A DNA stretch of 64,000 nucleotides, from assembly GCA_037176885.1 (NCBI GenBank), contig JAWWNJ010000174.1:62001-126000 (forward strand). Reading direction: 5' to 3'. Position numbers and translations under genes: made by a program. A model generated the notes under the pieces. It worked only from the letters and a program-made list of their open reading frames with translations, was not told where the DNA came from and made no database searches. Below, piece after piece: positions 24,001-35,900 of this stretch. Source of the stretch: Favolaschia claudopus. Its lineage: Eukaryota; Basidiomycota; Agaricomycetes; Agaricales; Mycenaceae. Positions within the stretch are counted from its first letter, which is position 1. The number at the start of each line of letters is the position of its first letter.

Positions 24001-24095
24001 GACTAAATTGGTTGACTCTTTCGCTGGTAGTGGCGTATATGGTGGCTGAACGAGCTGCTGAAATCATCAAAGCGGAGAATGGGCACAAAATGTGA
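21094..24095 (+). CDS. Secreted GMC oxidoreductase (aryl-alcohol/glucose oxidase type)
   Basis: Flavoprotein of the glucose-methanol-choline family, probably an extracellular alcohol or sugar oxidase that supplies hydrogen peroxide for lignocellulose decay. The start gives the signal peptide [20 protein letters not shown] and then the FAD-binding motif [20 protein letters not shown] with TVVVLEAG. Many short introns separate [23 protein letters not shown], the [19 protein letters not shown] region, [36 protein letters not shown] (second GMC signature), [31 protein letters not shown], then HFVGTSAM with the catalytic His, and [16 protein letters not shown]. It ends [16 protein letters not shown]. 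All blocks are present in order. Exact exon edges in the middle were not verified. Substrate class is inferred only from the family. Confidence 0.85.
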
Positions 24096-24213
24096 AGGCA
24101 GGTCATAGGTCGAACGGTACAGTCGATAAGTATATGCAACGGTGCTGTGTAATACGAACTCAATATTGCTACGGGTATACTTCTGCAATCAGGTCGAAGT
24201 CAACTCTCAAATC

Positions 24214-25500
24214 TCAAGATGATGCGTGCACGGGCTCCATCTCCCTCGTCTCTTCCTCTCCGTGTGGGTTGATCTCATCCTTCGGCGAGTCGTGCCTGGA
24301 AGTGGCGTATGTGCAGCTAAGGAGCACGCATCTGCCGACGAAACACATAAATGCTTGGTCAAGAAACAAGAAATGATACGTACGCAAGCCATTCAGTCAT
24401 TACGCCCATCAGATATTCGACCAGGGTATAGTGCGAGGAGAAGCCATGTTCGCCGTAAGTGTTAGCTAGAAAAGTAGAAATCAATTTATTATTGGGGAAA
24501 GTAGACAGGTGGAGGGGACTTGCGATTGTAGTACGAGAGCTGTTTAGTTGGTATTCATAAGTGAGTTATACGAGGGTAACAACGAGAACAACAGCACACC
24601 TCAAAGTCGGCAGACTGCAGGACGCCATACGTTCCACGCACAATGAGCGGGATCCAAGTGACAAGCAACAGCACCAACGTCGGATGCACACCAAACCACC
24701 CATTTTTCCTCATAGTCCGTCGATCATTCCGTATCGTAACCAAGATAATCGCCAACAGCGCAGCATTGCACGCTAAGAACACCCCCTGCCCTGTCGTTCT
24801 TGTAACCCTCGCCACGCGAATTTTCCTCTGAGTATCGGCGGAATCGAATTGCGAAAGATCCGCGTTAATTAGATAAGAGCCACCGACTATGATGGTGCTA
24901 TTGGCGAGGGCGAGGAGGACGTGGAAGGCGGCCATGATGTTATCGTGGTAGATGAGGAGGGCAAACGGCCCGAGGAAGAGGAATGCGAGGAGGCGACGGA
25001 TGCGTGCGCGGCTGTCGATTTTAGCTCCACGGCGGGGTTCGAGCCAAGAGATGCCGTTGGGGAGGTTGTGTTGGTGCCATGAGATAACGAAGCGGAAGGT
25101 GCATAGGACCTGCAGGATGGAATAATTAAGTGATTGAGATGAAGCCACCAGTGTGCAAAGTTAAAGGGGATGGTTTTTACCAGAGTGAAGTAGCCTTCAG
25201 CCCCGAGAATGAGGAATGCTATGAAGATATTTTTGTTCGCGAATCCGAGAATGGCGAAACCAATAGCGCAGCCTTGCGAAGCGAGACGAATTGCGACGTG
25301 GAAAAAGAGAACGGACCATCGAGAACGCCATTTCATACGGTGGGTTATGTATGCATAGAAGAGCCAGATAAACACGAAGAGATACTAGCAGCATACAATC
25401 GAGTCAGAAATCATTTTTGGGTTCATCGACTGGAGGTACGAGAACGCACCAGAATCATGAATAACAGGCCAGCTCCGGCCTCGCCATTGAACTTCGACAT
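24214..25500 (-). CDS. Multi-pass membrane protein of unknown function
   Basis: Start at 25500 (MSKFNGEAGAGLLFMIL). The next exon gives YLFVFIWLFYAYITHRMKW and a run of hydrophobic helices: SVLFFHVAIRLASQGCAIGF, IFIAFLILGAEGYFTL, VLCTFRFVISWHQHNLPNG, LLAFLFLGPFALLIYHDN, AAFHVLLALANSTIIVGGSY, VFLACNAALLAIILV and LVLLLVTWIPLIVRGTYGVL. A final segment, EYLMGVMTEWLACVLLSC, is followed by a charged cytosolic tail rich in Glu/Lys ending VHASS. Seven to eight transmembrane helices are expected. The arrangement resembles small fungal receptor-like or DUF-type seven-helix proteins, but I cannot name the family. Four or five exons join cleanly, and the frame looks intact. Confidence 0.6.
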
Positions 25501-25700
25501 GAGGGGCGTCGCAATCCGTTCGCAGGTGGTTTCGTTTGCGAATGAAAGGGCACGATACTTTATAGGGAAGCGAATGAAAACGCGGTACCCATCTTACTTC
25601 TCATCATCACGGACGCGCCAAAATCGCGAATGAGCTGTCGATCTTCTACGCAGTTGCCCTGGTCCGCAGTCGCAATTTAAAACATGGAGAAAATTCGTAG

Positions 25701-26129
25701 AAAGCTGTATCGACGCACCTACTGACACGGCGCCAAGTTTTCTGGCGTTGTATCCGGGAGGAATGGCTAAGCGGAGGCGTTGCTGTTGGATTGCTGGATG
25801 CCAGCACATCATGCATGCGGCAAACAGTGCCCAAGACCGCACAAACATTCAATCAAACTGGTGCGAAAGATCAGGCCGCCTGGCCACGAATTCTCTCTAA
25901 AAGCAGCGAGCCTGAGATTAAGAACAAGCTGTTGTTCTTCTGCGCAGTCGACCATAGTCCGCAGTTAGTGTACAATTGCCCCGAGTTCATATTTACCGAC
26001 TCAACATCGATTCGAGATGTTGCAGAATATAGGAAAACTGTCGAACTTCGAATGACAGCGTGGTTACAGGAAGAAATTGACTCAAACGAGAAGCTATACC
26101 TTCTACACGGTCGACTCGAGCCACAGAAG
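25701..26129 (+). pseudogene. LINE retrotransposon ORF2 C-terminal part, 5' of the inserted element
   Basis: Open frame with RRQVFWRCIREEWLSGGV, then NKLLFFCAVDHSPQLVYNCP and EYRKTVELRMTAWLQEEIDS, ending RLEPQK exactly at the insertion point of the 2.5 kb TIR element. The reading frame resumes at 28633 on the far side. Because an in-frame stop lies just upstream of 25701 and no reverse transcriptase core is present, this is a 5'-truncated LINE copy, as left by incomplete target-primed reverse transcription. Confidence 0.6.
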
Positions 26130-28626
26130 TATGGCGGTCCGGATGCACTTTAATTAAATCCCGCAACATATACGGATTTTCGGCCGATCCGCAACGTAAA
26201 CAGCCGTTTTGACCGAAATGCCGCAACCTTGACGAGAGATAATCACCTCGTTTATCTTGCGGCGTTTCTGTCAAAAATCCCGCAACATAAAGTTGCGGAG
26301 GCGCAAATCCCGCAAGATACAAAGTTCGAAAAAAATTCCCGCAACTTTTTTGCGTTCTGTTTTCAGCGTCCCGCAAGTTATCAAGCCAATGTTTTTGTTA
26401 TCCCACGCCCCTCTCTGTCTCCATTACCTCCATCGTCTCTGTGTCTTCATCGTTGCCAACTTCGCTGCCTCACTCCTTCTCGTGCCTTTGGCTTCTCGTC
26501 TTGTCACGCCCTTCCAACGGCTTTCTAGTTGCCATCGCTTGCGTGCTTCCCGGACCAGGAATCCATCGAAGCTGTCCGTCCTTGTAGTCTGCCTCCTGCT
26601 ATAACTTCGTCTGTCTCAGCGTCTGTGGCTCTGATCCCAGCTCGCCAATGTCAACCAATCTGTTCGAGCTCTCTCGTCGTTATTCCGAGTCTTTGAGTCC
26701 GGGTCATCTCGACCACATTGAAGCGACCAGTTGCCTTGTGCCACTGTCGTTCTAGGCAGTCTGGTCTCCTCCTGATTTGCCTTTGATATACAAGATTCAA
26801 TACCGGCGCTTCCTCGACCATTGGTGATACCTCAATTGTTAGGGTCAGAAGTCGATTCTCTCGCTTGCCTCCTTGTTCTACTCGTTATTGGACGCTGAGG
26901 TACCGTCCTTTTGTCTTCATCTTCAGTGGATGTCTGCTACTTTAATGCTGATTGAGTTATTTCAGCCCTGCCTTCCTCAATCCACGGTTTGTACGTTCAT
27001 CGAAGAACCTAAGACGGCACATCCTCAGCAAATTCCCAACTTCAACATTGCTCTAAACTCCCGTAATCGCATTCAGGTGTGATCCTGATCCTCCTGTACT
27101 TGACTGTTTGATTCGGCTGATTCTAAACCAGCCTCTGATAGCTAGACGGGTTTATTCACTTCAGAACAGGCGCCCATCGAAGCTTCAAATCCGACCCCCA
27201 AACCCAGCTTGAATTCAAGCCAGCCAATTTCCCCACTCTTCCGACTTCAAGCGACCCACGACTCAGTCCGATTATGAATTGCATGCTTCAGTTTTTCCCA
27301 AAACCCTCGATTCAACCCGGTAGCTTAGTTGTACATTGAAGTGAGCTCTGTCCTGATTCCGAGCTCGGATTTGAATCTGGTTCTGAAACTTCCTAATCTA
27401 TTCAAACACTAGAGCGCTATAGTCCCACTCCGTTCTTGTAGTCTTACCCGGCTAACTCAATCCATTGAGACCTTCAAGAATCCTCTATCTCTCTCCAAAT
27501 AAGCCAGTGTTGCAACTTGCTAACCTTGAACAGCTTGGCTCACTTGCTGGGTGATCGGAACTGATACCACCCCCCTCTGTTCAATCTCATCAATATTATT
27601 TGGATACCTCCCACTCTTCTCTCTCCAAGTTTCATCCATCTGGCTCCACCGGTTTGGTCGGCGCGAACGAGTTGAACCGTGGGAATCGTCTATGATCGCA
27701 TCATTGTAAGCCATTTCAATCTTCGACGATTCGTTTCTGGCTGCTATGACCACGGGCAACTCACTAAGGTCATATGGTGGTCTTTCAAGCATCAGAGACC
27801 CCCTGTGTCCCACTGAAGCACCTCGTGGGCTTCAGCCTTTATCGGATTGTCTTCAATTTCGATAAGTCTGACGGTATCTGGGTCGGATTCAGACGTAACG
27901 GGTCAGTGAGCTCAAGCCGACTCATTGGCATATTGTAATTTGACAACTGGCTAGAACACTACCTCTAGGCATAAAAAACACAGTGTCACAAAGCCTCAGA
28001 GGGTGTTTGGCTGTGGACCCGACTGTCTGTGCCTTCAACTGTGGTTTTGAAACCCTTTGAATTGAGTGAGAAATATCGATCATCGCGGCTTGAATCAAAG
28101 TAAACCTCTTTGGAAAAGCTCGAAGCTCGACGACCAGTTGCACACGCCATTGGCGGTGAAGATTGAACGAAGCCATAAGGTTCAACGGACAGAACACAGC
28201 AAAAATGTGAGCCAATTGAACGTAGGAGCGTGAGGTTGAAGTGAAAGGCAGCCTTCCTATAACGCTTGAGCCTCTGGACACTGCCGTACATACGCGAGAG
28301 TACATACGCGAGACATGGCCAATACACATATTTATCGTACCTAAACTCCCTCTAATAGTAACACTTTCGTCTAGAAAACTTGCGGGAACTTGAAAACAGA
28401 ACATGAAAAAGTTGCGGCAAATTTTGTTTGAACTTTATATCTTGCGGGATTTTCGACTCTGCAACTTTGTGTTGCGGGATTGCGACCGAAACGCCGCAAG
28501 ATAAAGAAGGTGATTATCTCTTATCAATGTTGCGGCATTTCGGTCAAAAACCCTGTTTATATTGCGGATCGGCCGAAAAGTGACAAATGTTGCGGCATTT
28601 ATTAAATGTGCATCCGGACCGCCATA
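26130..28626. mobile_element. 2.5 kb non-autonomous DNA transposon, TATGG ends, about 250 bp inverted repeats, 6 bp target duplication
   Basis: The ends are inverted copies beginning TATGGCGGTCCGGATGCAC. The inverted repeat runs about 250 bases on each side (26130-26382 and 28376-28626). Each arm contains about seven iterated copies of a CCGCAA motif (CCCGCAAC, TCCGCAAC, GCCGCAAC and variants), likely transposase-binding sites. Flanking CAGAAG (26124-26129 and 28627-28632) is a perfect target duplication; removing the element and one copy restores the reading frame of the LINE. The 2 kb interior has no open frame resembling a transposase, so it depends on an enzyme encoded elsewhere. Confidence 0.88.
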
Positions 28627-28632
28627 CAGAAG

Positions 28633-29070
28633 GACAAACCCCCGACGCAAGTAACTCTCAAAATGCGGCACTATTTAATTATGGTTACGACTCAAAAGCA
28701 TCGGGAAGCTTTAACTTCTCTGTTACTGTCTACCCATAGACTTGCTGTGGAAATCTTGCGATACGTGGATCATGCGCATCAACCTGTACCCAGATCGGAA
28801 CGATTGTGTAGGTTTTGCAAATCAGAGGTTGAAACCCCCGAACATGCGCTTATTTCGTGTACCTCCTCCGACACGCTACTGCAATTACGCGCCATTTTTC
28901 TGGGAAAACTCTTCCATGATGCACCCTACCTTCAAAATCTCATGGCTCAACTTTCAAATACAGAATTTCTCAAAGCCGTGATTTTTTGCCGTCCTACGAT
29001 CGGGCTGGTCGCTAAATTTGCGTATGATGTCCTCGAGTTATTTGACTCAGTCCCCGTGTTACGGCCTTGA
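28633..29070 (+). pseudogene. LINE retrotransposon ORF2 C-terminus, 3' of the inserted element
   Basis: Continuation of the frame interrupted at 26129: DKPPTQVTLKMRHYLIMV, then ALTSLLLSTHRLAVEILRYV, then a CCHC-like knuckle (RLCRFCKSEVETPEHALISC), ending VPVLRP with a stop at 29068-29070. The C-x2-C-x7-H-x4-C arrangement is the zinc-finger tail found after the RT domain in fungal LINEs. The unit has 3' UTR sequence to 29266 and a tandem TACC tail. Confidence 0.65.
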
Positions 29071-29266
29071 GCTTCTGAGGTCCCTCTTTCAACTAACTGC
29101 TCCTCTACTTCTTTCTTAGTTCTACAGGGGCGGGTTCAAGACTGCGGCCGTGAGCTCGGCTAAGATGTTGTGAAGGAGTCCAAGGACCGAAGTTTACATT
29201 AGTGCCTATGTAATCTCTGATACTCCTTGGGCCCGGCGTTCCTGAGCGGGACCGTGCCGTGTAATC

Positions 29267-29286
29267 TACCTACCTACCTACCTACC
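29267..29286 (+). repeat. (TACC)5 tail of the LINE remnant
   Basis: Five perfect copies of TACC at the 3' end of the LINE unit, about 200 bases after its stop codon. Short tandem tails in place of poly(A) are known at the 3' ends of several LINE clades. This marks the right edge of the copy. Confidence 0.65.
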
Positions 29287-30186
29287 AAACATAAACCAGA
29301 GCTGTAGAGACTCACAGAAGCAGGTCCCATCGTCGGCATGTTGTCGCATTGCGGCATAGGTATCCAAAAACGCGCAAAGAATGACACGATTCTTTGACAC
29401 GAACTTTCAGACCACCAATTTTGACAAAATTTTGAAGCGTGTCGGTCCAATTTTTGGGCTGCAAAGTCGCTAGGAGGCGGAAAAAGCAGCGAAAGTCGCT
29501 GGTGAGCATCTGACGCGACGCTTGGTGCGGTGTATCAAGGCAAGGCAAGGCCAGGACCAGGAGGATTCCGGGTGAATTCGGAAAACAGTGTACGTACTAG
29601 GCAGGAGGTCTATATCCATCTTATTTCACGTCGGACTGTAGTGAGCTCACTACTCAGATCTCAGAGTCTGATAGAGTCACCGCAAGATGAGCCAAGGTAG
29701 GTAGTAACCCACTAACAGTGGTGGTCAAGAGAAAAGAGTGAGCGATTGATCCGTCGGCAAAAGCCGTGATGTCATCATCATCAGCTTGTCACTGACTGGA
29801 AAACGTGTTTCACCACAATTTTCACCACCCAACGACCAGCCGTGGGCCGTGGCGGTCAATTCGCTCAGCGCTCCTTACTATCGTGACTACCTACTCTGGC
29901 TATGTCTCACGGCTGCCTACGTTCGACTCGTCTCAACGCGTTCCACCAGACACTCAGGCTGGCAGTGACCACTGCTGGGAGAGACGAGCCGAAATCAGCG
30001 TTGGGCCTGGGGCCAGGGATTCTGACAGTGACAGCAGCTCGAACGGTTCCCTTATCTCTGTGGCTCCCGCTTTCCGTTTCTGAAAGCCAGGAGTGCCGCT
30101 GATAACCGAGATCAAAGTCCCCTTTCTGCCTCCTCGTTTTGTCCTCGTTGCACTTTGCCTGGACCCACAAAGCACCTTGACCAACC
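29287..30186. other. Intergenic, upstream of 2OG copy 2
   Basis: No recognisable gene or repeat. It includes the promoter of 2OG oxygenase copy 2. Confidence 0.5.
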
Positions 30187-31855
30187 ATGTCGAATTCCCC
30201 GGTGAGTACCATTGCACGGTGCGGAGAATTCTAAGTATCTGAGATGAGTTCATACTGCAGGATCGAGGTGAAGAACCCCCCTCGCCAATGGCAATCGCAG
30301 ATCGACTGGAGATTTTGCGAAAGGCCATCAAGAATACGGCGCCATATACGGCGGGAGTGCTTCCAGTCAAACCCGAAGACCTTGTCATTTACTACAACGT
30401 GAATGCTGAAGATACCCGAGCTCGGTGTGTCTTCTTTTCTTCTTTACCCGCGTGAAAGCCTCATATCGAGTCTCGTCGTAAGATCCATTGACTTGAGCAA
30501 CGCGTCAGACGAAGCTCTCAAAGATCTCGCTGCTGCATGTCAGAAAGCCACTTTCGGCCTGAATCAGAACGATGTTCTCGACGAGACGTATCGAAAAGCG
30601 GGGAAGATGGACTTGAACCAGTTCGCCACCCGACTCGACGTCGTCAGTTCGGGGCTGGTTGCAGCAATCAGCCCCGGTATCATGCAGGTATACGCCAGAC
30701 ATGATGACAAGACTCTCATTGCTGAGCTGTACAAGTTGAATGTCTACGGTCTGTGCTCAGAATCATTCGATTTCTTTCGATTCGTGGCTGATTCTGATTG
30801 CTTTGTTAGGACCCGGCTCGTTCTTTAAAGCCCATCAAGACACCCCCAGGAGTAACTCGATGATTGGGTCCCTCGTTGTCGTTTTCCCAACTTCCCACAA
30901 AGGCGGCGAACTTACGCTGGAACACGACGGAACGGTCTGGACCTTCGACTCCGCCACGGAAATCGCCGAAGCCGCCAACTCCTCATCTGTTGCCTACGTT
31001 GCATTTTACAGCGATGTCGTCCACACCGTCCAGCCCGTCATGTCCGGATACCGCGTAACTCTCACGTATAATCTCTTCCTGCGAAAAGATTCCGCTATCG
31101 GCCTCGATGGCGGTACACTCTCAAGTTATCACTCGCAGCACCCTGATGTCATATTCGAAAATACCCTCGAAGCCCTCCTCGCGGACGCTGAGTTCCTTCC
31201 GAACGGCGGGCTTCTAGGTTTCGGACTCTCCCATCAATATCCCATCCCATCGGACGAACAGTACAACCGTCTCGAACCCTTACTCGACATGCTGAAAGGA
31301 AGCGACGCGCGTATCCGCGCCGTCGCACAACGACTCAATTTAGAAACTAACCTCAAAATTCTTTACGACAGCCTCGGGGATAAGGCTTCAGACGAGGGTG
31401 TGGGAATAGGACAGGACGTTCTCACCGACGACGTGCTTTATCTGGATGACTGGGCCGAAGATCAAAACAATGATTCTCTCCAGTACGAAATCGAACACAG
31501 GGGGATTCTGCTCGAGCGAGACGACGAGAGATTTGAGGAGACTTATGGAAGACGTGGGTGGACGCGCGAAGACGATGAAGAAGCTTTCCGGCGCAGTCCA
31601 AGACCCAGGACAGCGGTTCATTGGGTTACGAAAATCAATGAGCTGAATGTGGCTCTGACTCGGTACGTCGGGCAAGGAAACGAGGCGTACATGGGTTTTG
31701 TTTACGGGAATGTCGCCCTATTTGTCGACGTACCGGCATTCGGGGATGGGGTGCGTGCTTTCGAAACCGACTCCGACGAGGAAGAGGACAAAGAGGAGGC
31801 GGGTGAGATAGAGGAACCGGCGGAGACCAAAGTTGGGGATGGGGATCCGGAGTAG
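30187..31855 (+). CDS. 2OG-Fe(II) dioxygenase-like protein, copy 2
   Basis: Four exons with exact junctions (30187-30201, 30261-30424, 30483-30748, 30810-31855) give about 496 residues. The architecture is identical to copies 1 and 3: MSNSP exon, then DRLEILRKAIKNTAPYTAGV, KPEDLVIYYNVNAEDTRAR, AACQKATFGLNQNDVLDETY, GKMDLNQFATRLDVVSSGL and KLNVYGPGSFFKAHQDTPR with the H-x-D iron ligands. The jelly-roll GSLVVVFPTSHKGGELTLEH and the distal His/Arg in HTVQPVMSGYRVTLTYN complete the 2OG-Fe(II) site. The C-terminal half carries RPRTAVHWVTKINELNVALT and an acidic tail (DSDEEEDKEEAGEIEEP). The frame is intact, so this is the best-preserved member of the three. The substrate is unknown. Confidence 0.87.
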
Positions 31856-32836
31856 CCGCTGAAGAAGAAGGGTGTTGTCCGCAGGTGGACAGAGGGTTGT
31901 GCCAAGGTCGTGCCGGGATGAGTCCGAGGGTGGAGAGAAGATGGTGATGTCGAGCCGCCGAAGGTACTGGATTCAGAGGTAGAGGAGTGAGAAGAGAGAA
32001 TCCAATATAAAGCTTAGCTCAATCTCTTGAAGAATCGGTGTCTCAGACACGTTCGCAGGGGGAAAGGTGTATTCGTGGTGGTAAGAGGGTAAGAGAGAAG
32101 TCCCGTGACCAAACAGATTCCAAATATACGTAAATTCCCCATGGTGAGGTGAAAGCCGCGCTTCTGAATTAACCTTATAAACCTCGCCGACGGAAATCCG
32201 GGAAATACGCAAAGACGTAATAGGGAGAGAACGCCGCCAGCTCATCGCTGAAGGTGGGTGCCCAATCCACTTCAACCTCGATCCCCAGCGTACTCCGAGA
32301 AGCCCGAAGACTCGGTTGAACTCATCAGTCTGGCCATATGTACGAAGTTGTAGGTAAGGTCTGTTGAATATCTAGCAAGTGAGTGACGTATGATCAAGAG
32401 AATGTGAAAGACGTATACGCGTAATAATCGAGTATTCTGAAGCGAGATGAGCGAAATGCTGTTGAGGATCGCGGAAATTAAAGTAAGGCCGGGATTTGCG
32501 TGATAGCGAATGAGCGTCGATACATTGATTGTGGTTGTCTGTCGTGGAAGATATACGAGTCAGCAATAAAACGAGCAGGTAAGGTATGCTTGAGATGTCG
32601 AATGAAAATACTGAGCGCAAGGTGAATATCCTTAGGCAACTTGCGTGACGGGCTTATAGCATAGAGTCGACGAGGAGGGCGACTAGCCCTTCCACAACGC
32701 ACAGGAAAATTGGGGGAGAGGTCAAGCTATAGGATGTATTTGTAAAATTGGAACCGTTTCCTCTTCATTATATTTTTTCGTGTTCCCATACATGGGACGT
32801 AAGTAGGTTAGGTCAATTGAGTCATGATTCATCACC
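31856..32836. other. Intergenic
   Basis: About 1 kb between 2OG copy 2 and the 3' end of the sugar transporter gene. Only short open frames, none with recognisable content. Confidence 0.5.
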
Positions 32837-35170
32837 CTACTCATGTTTCGATTCATGGCTGACTTTCTCATCCGCATGTGAGTCGGGGATGCCGAATTCT
32901 AAATATCCCAGCGTCAAAGAACGAAGATCAGAGAAGAAGAAACAGCCACTCACGATCGACCTTCGTCTTGCTAAACCGCCACGCAGTGACCTTATTCTCG
33001 AACAGAATATCCAGTTCACCATACGAACGTCCTCTCGCTGTAAATAATCAGCACAACTCCTCATCCAAGAAAATGAATAAACCAAATAGATAGAGAAACA
33101 GGAAAACAGAAGAAGAATAAATTTAAAAAACCCCAACACTCACTTTCCGGCAACCTAAAAATACAATACACCATACTCAGCGTCGCGCTCCCAAACCAAA
33201 AGTACCCGCTCTTCGGGCCCCAGTTCCACGCCGTCGGGCTCAACATGCGGGGGACGATAATCCCACAGATGATGTTCATGATTTGATACGCGCAGCGCGC
33301 GAGGACGATGGTTTTGGCGCGGAGGCGCGTTGAGCCGACTTCCGCGATGATAACGTAGCAGACGGCGCCTGGCGCAGGGAGAAGTGATTAGTGATAAGCA
33401 GTATTCAGCATGAGGCGAGAAGAACCAGGAGAAACATATATAATACACACCAAGCGTAGAGTTGTACGCGAAGTTGAGCAACACAAGTAGCGCGCCGGAG
33501 GCCCATTTGGCTGCGTCCGTTTTGGACGAGGAGAGTGCGCCGATGATGATGAGGACGACGGCCATTGCGGCGAGGCCTGCGATGTAGAGGGTGCGGCGGC
33601 CGAAGCGGGAGAGGACTGCGGCGGGTTTGGGGTTTGTTGAGTTCTAGAGAAGAGAAGAGAAGCGGGAGAGAAGAGAAAGGACGCACGAAACCATGAGGCT
33701 ATGGTGCCGACGATGAACATCTAGAGGAATACAAAACAATCGAAGTCAGAGGAGAGTTGGTCTCTGTAGGGAGGAGGGGACAGACGGCGTTGAGGGCAAG
33801 ATTGACATCGTATGCTGCGACGGTGCCGAGACCTGCTTGGACGAAGCTGATTGGACGAGCGCAGTACTAGTCAGTTCAGTCGATCGTGAACACGTTGAAA
33901 CAAGAACGCACAATTGGACGCCCTGACCAATCAAATTCTGCCCAGAAAGCAGCTGAATAGCAAAGACCATCATCGCCTGCACACCTCAGCAACCCATAAT
34001 CCATTCACAATGCAACAAAGCCGCACTCACAATCTCCGTCCTCCTCAAATCAATCCCCTTGAAACACTGCACATACGACGTCCCCACCTGCATCTCCCTC
34101 TCCAACGCCGTCGTATGAATCATATTCGCCACACTCCGCTTCGCGTCTTCCCTCGAAAACAATTCGGGGTTCGTCAACCGCATGACACTCTTCTCCGCGT
34201 CCTCGGTGCGTCCCTGGCGGACGAGCCACCACGGGGATTCGGGCGCGAAGTAGCAGAGGAGGAGGAGGGGGATGGGCCAGACCCATTGGATTACGAAGGG
34301 GAGGCGCCAGCCCCAGTCGGAGTTGATTGTGAGGGTTGCGCGGACGACGCCGGAGGAGAGGAGGATGCCGATGCCCCAGCACATGTTGATGTAGCTAGAA
34401 GGAAGAGGATGAGAGAGGTTTTGTGAAGGAGAATTGAGAAAGATTTTGACGCACGCCGTCAGATAATGTCGGAGAACGATTGGGCATACTTCAGACGCGT
34501 ATGCGGTGGTCAATGTTTGGAATACTACGAAGAAGGTTTAGTTTTGGCTGAAGCCTAAGAGTCGGGGATGCGGCTACGCAGCGTACCTCCCCAGAACAAG
34601 CCGCAAATAATTTCCGATGCAGTGAGCTGAGCCAAAGTCTGACTGAACACAGGCCCAAATATACTGATGATCATTCCCAGCATGGAGACCATGTATGTGC
34701 GTCGCGGGCCAAACTTCTCGCTCGCCCATCCGTTGATGATCAACCCAATGATTCCGCCAACGCTGGAACCGTTCCCAAGACCAGACTGCCAGGGAGCTGG
34801 GATGCCGAGCTTTCCAGTCGCCGGGTCCTCCTCGCCGAAACGTTTCAAGAACGCTGGCTGTTCATAGAAGGAGGCTATCTAGAAAGAAGAAAAAAACAGA
34901 TTACGACCGCGCGTGAATGAAAACACGCGTAAAACGCACCACCACGACATCATATCCCTCCATAATCAATGCAGCAGAAAGGGCGATACTCCAGAATACC
35001 GCCTTCTTGTGGATAGCCAGCGCTTGCCGGATGGACATGGTGTGCTCCGCCTCATCGGCCTTTGCAGCGTCGTGAATGACCTCGGCATAGTTGTCGATTT
35101 CGTGGGCGAGGCGAGTGTTGTCGGCATGAACGACGCCGACGGAGGCGTCTTGCGGGTGTGTTGAGGCCAT
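32837..35170 (-). CDS. MFS sugar transporter, maltose/alpha-glucoside permease type
   Basis: Twelve-helix sugar:proton symporter of the sugar porter family, closest in style to fungal alpha-glucoside (MAL-type) permeases. It starts at 35170 (MASTHPQDASVGVVHADN). The long hydrophilic N-terminus with HTMSIRQALAIHKKAVFWS and EGYDVVVIASFYEQPAFLKR is typical of MAL permeases. Later blocks are NGSSVGGIIGLIINGWASEK with FGPRRTYM, FQTLTTAYASEVCPIVLRHY, YINMCWGIGILLSSGV, PESPWWLVRQGR (the conserved PESPRWL-type signature), SRFGRRTLYIAGLAAMAVVL, AEVGSTRLRAKTIVLAR and the final NWGPKSGYFWFGSATLS with GELDILFENKVTAWRF. A last exon (FGIPDSHADEKVSHESKHE) ends at 32837. About eight short introns. It looks intact. 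Confidence 0.9.
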
Positions 35171-35618
35171 GATGAGTTGAGAACGGCGAGAAAACCAACG
35201 GTGGACATTTTCGAAGCTCTTTAATGAAGTGGCGGGTGGCGGAGGTCAGACGACCGCGGGAGATTCTCGGAACCGCGGAAAGGCGGGCCGCCGGCGGGAC
35301 CGGGATCCGCCGTGCCTGAAGTCCGCCGTCACGCAATTGAACCGTGGGAAACGCGGTGAACAAGAGGCGAAGTTGAAAAGTTCAGAGGACTTCATGGATC
35401 TGAAATTGTGGGTTCCATCAGTCAAAAAGCTTCTCAGTGTGTACAAAAAGAAGACTGCGCCCGAGAACGGTTTGATCGTAGTTTGTCGCAATGAAAGCGA
35501 GCACCGGCCGCCGACCCATCCAGGCACCACGAGTTCTGGTTGAAATTTCAACTCTCCGCTCGTATCATACGAATAGAGTGCCGAGATTTAACCGAAACCT
35601 GTCAGATTCAAGAGAGAA
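35171..35618. other. Intergenic, upstream of the sugar transporter
   Basis: Promoter region of the MFS gene. A 300-base open stretch on each strand has no recognisable motif. Confidence 0.5.
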
Positions 35619-35846
35619 GAACGACAATTAGAGCTCAGAGCTGTCCTGATCGGCGACGAAACTGGCATGAGCGAAAGTTGAACTTTCGGATGCCGCGGCG
35701 AGGTTGACGTAGGTACAGCTTGCCTACAGACAAGCTGTGAAACAAAACCCAATCACAACCATTTTGCCATGCCATACTCACATTGAATCGATGGCTCATG
35801 CATATGTAACTCGATATCTGCTCAAAATTCACATATATATTTAGCA
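35619..35846 (-). repeat. About 230 bp dispersed repeat, copy A (inverted relative to 46418-46650)
   Basis: Read on the minus strand it starts TGCTAAATATATATGTG and ends GAGCTCTAATTGTCG. It matches 46418-46650 almost base for base over the whole length. Within it are an intron-like segment (GTGAGTATGG to TTTCACAG, about 50 bases), a 10 bp hairpin (CAGCTTGTCT/AGGCAAGCTG) and a 7 bp hairpin (GAAAGTT/AACTTTC). It lies directly downstream of the BRCT/F-box gene in the same orientation. Confidence 0.75.
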
Positions 35847-35900
35847 TAGCAAGGCGTTTCCCAGCGAAGAAGAACAAAAAAATCTACAAAAAAACCCCCG

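Noticed and set aside
26229..28404. Short frames inside the 2.5 kb TATGG element as a possible transposase
   Set aside because: None exceeds about 160 codons and none shows DDE, zinc-finger or other transposase motifs. The element is treated as non-autonomous.
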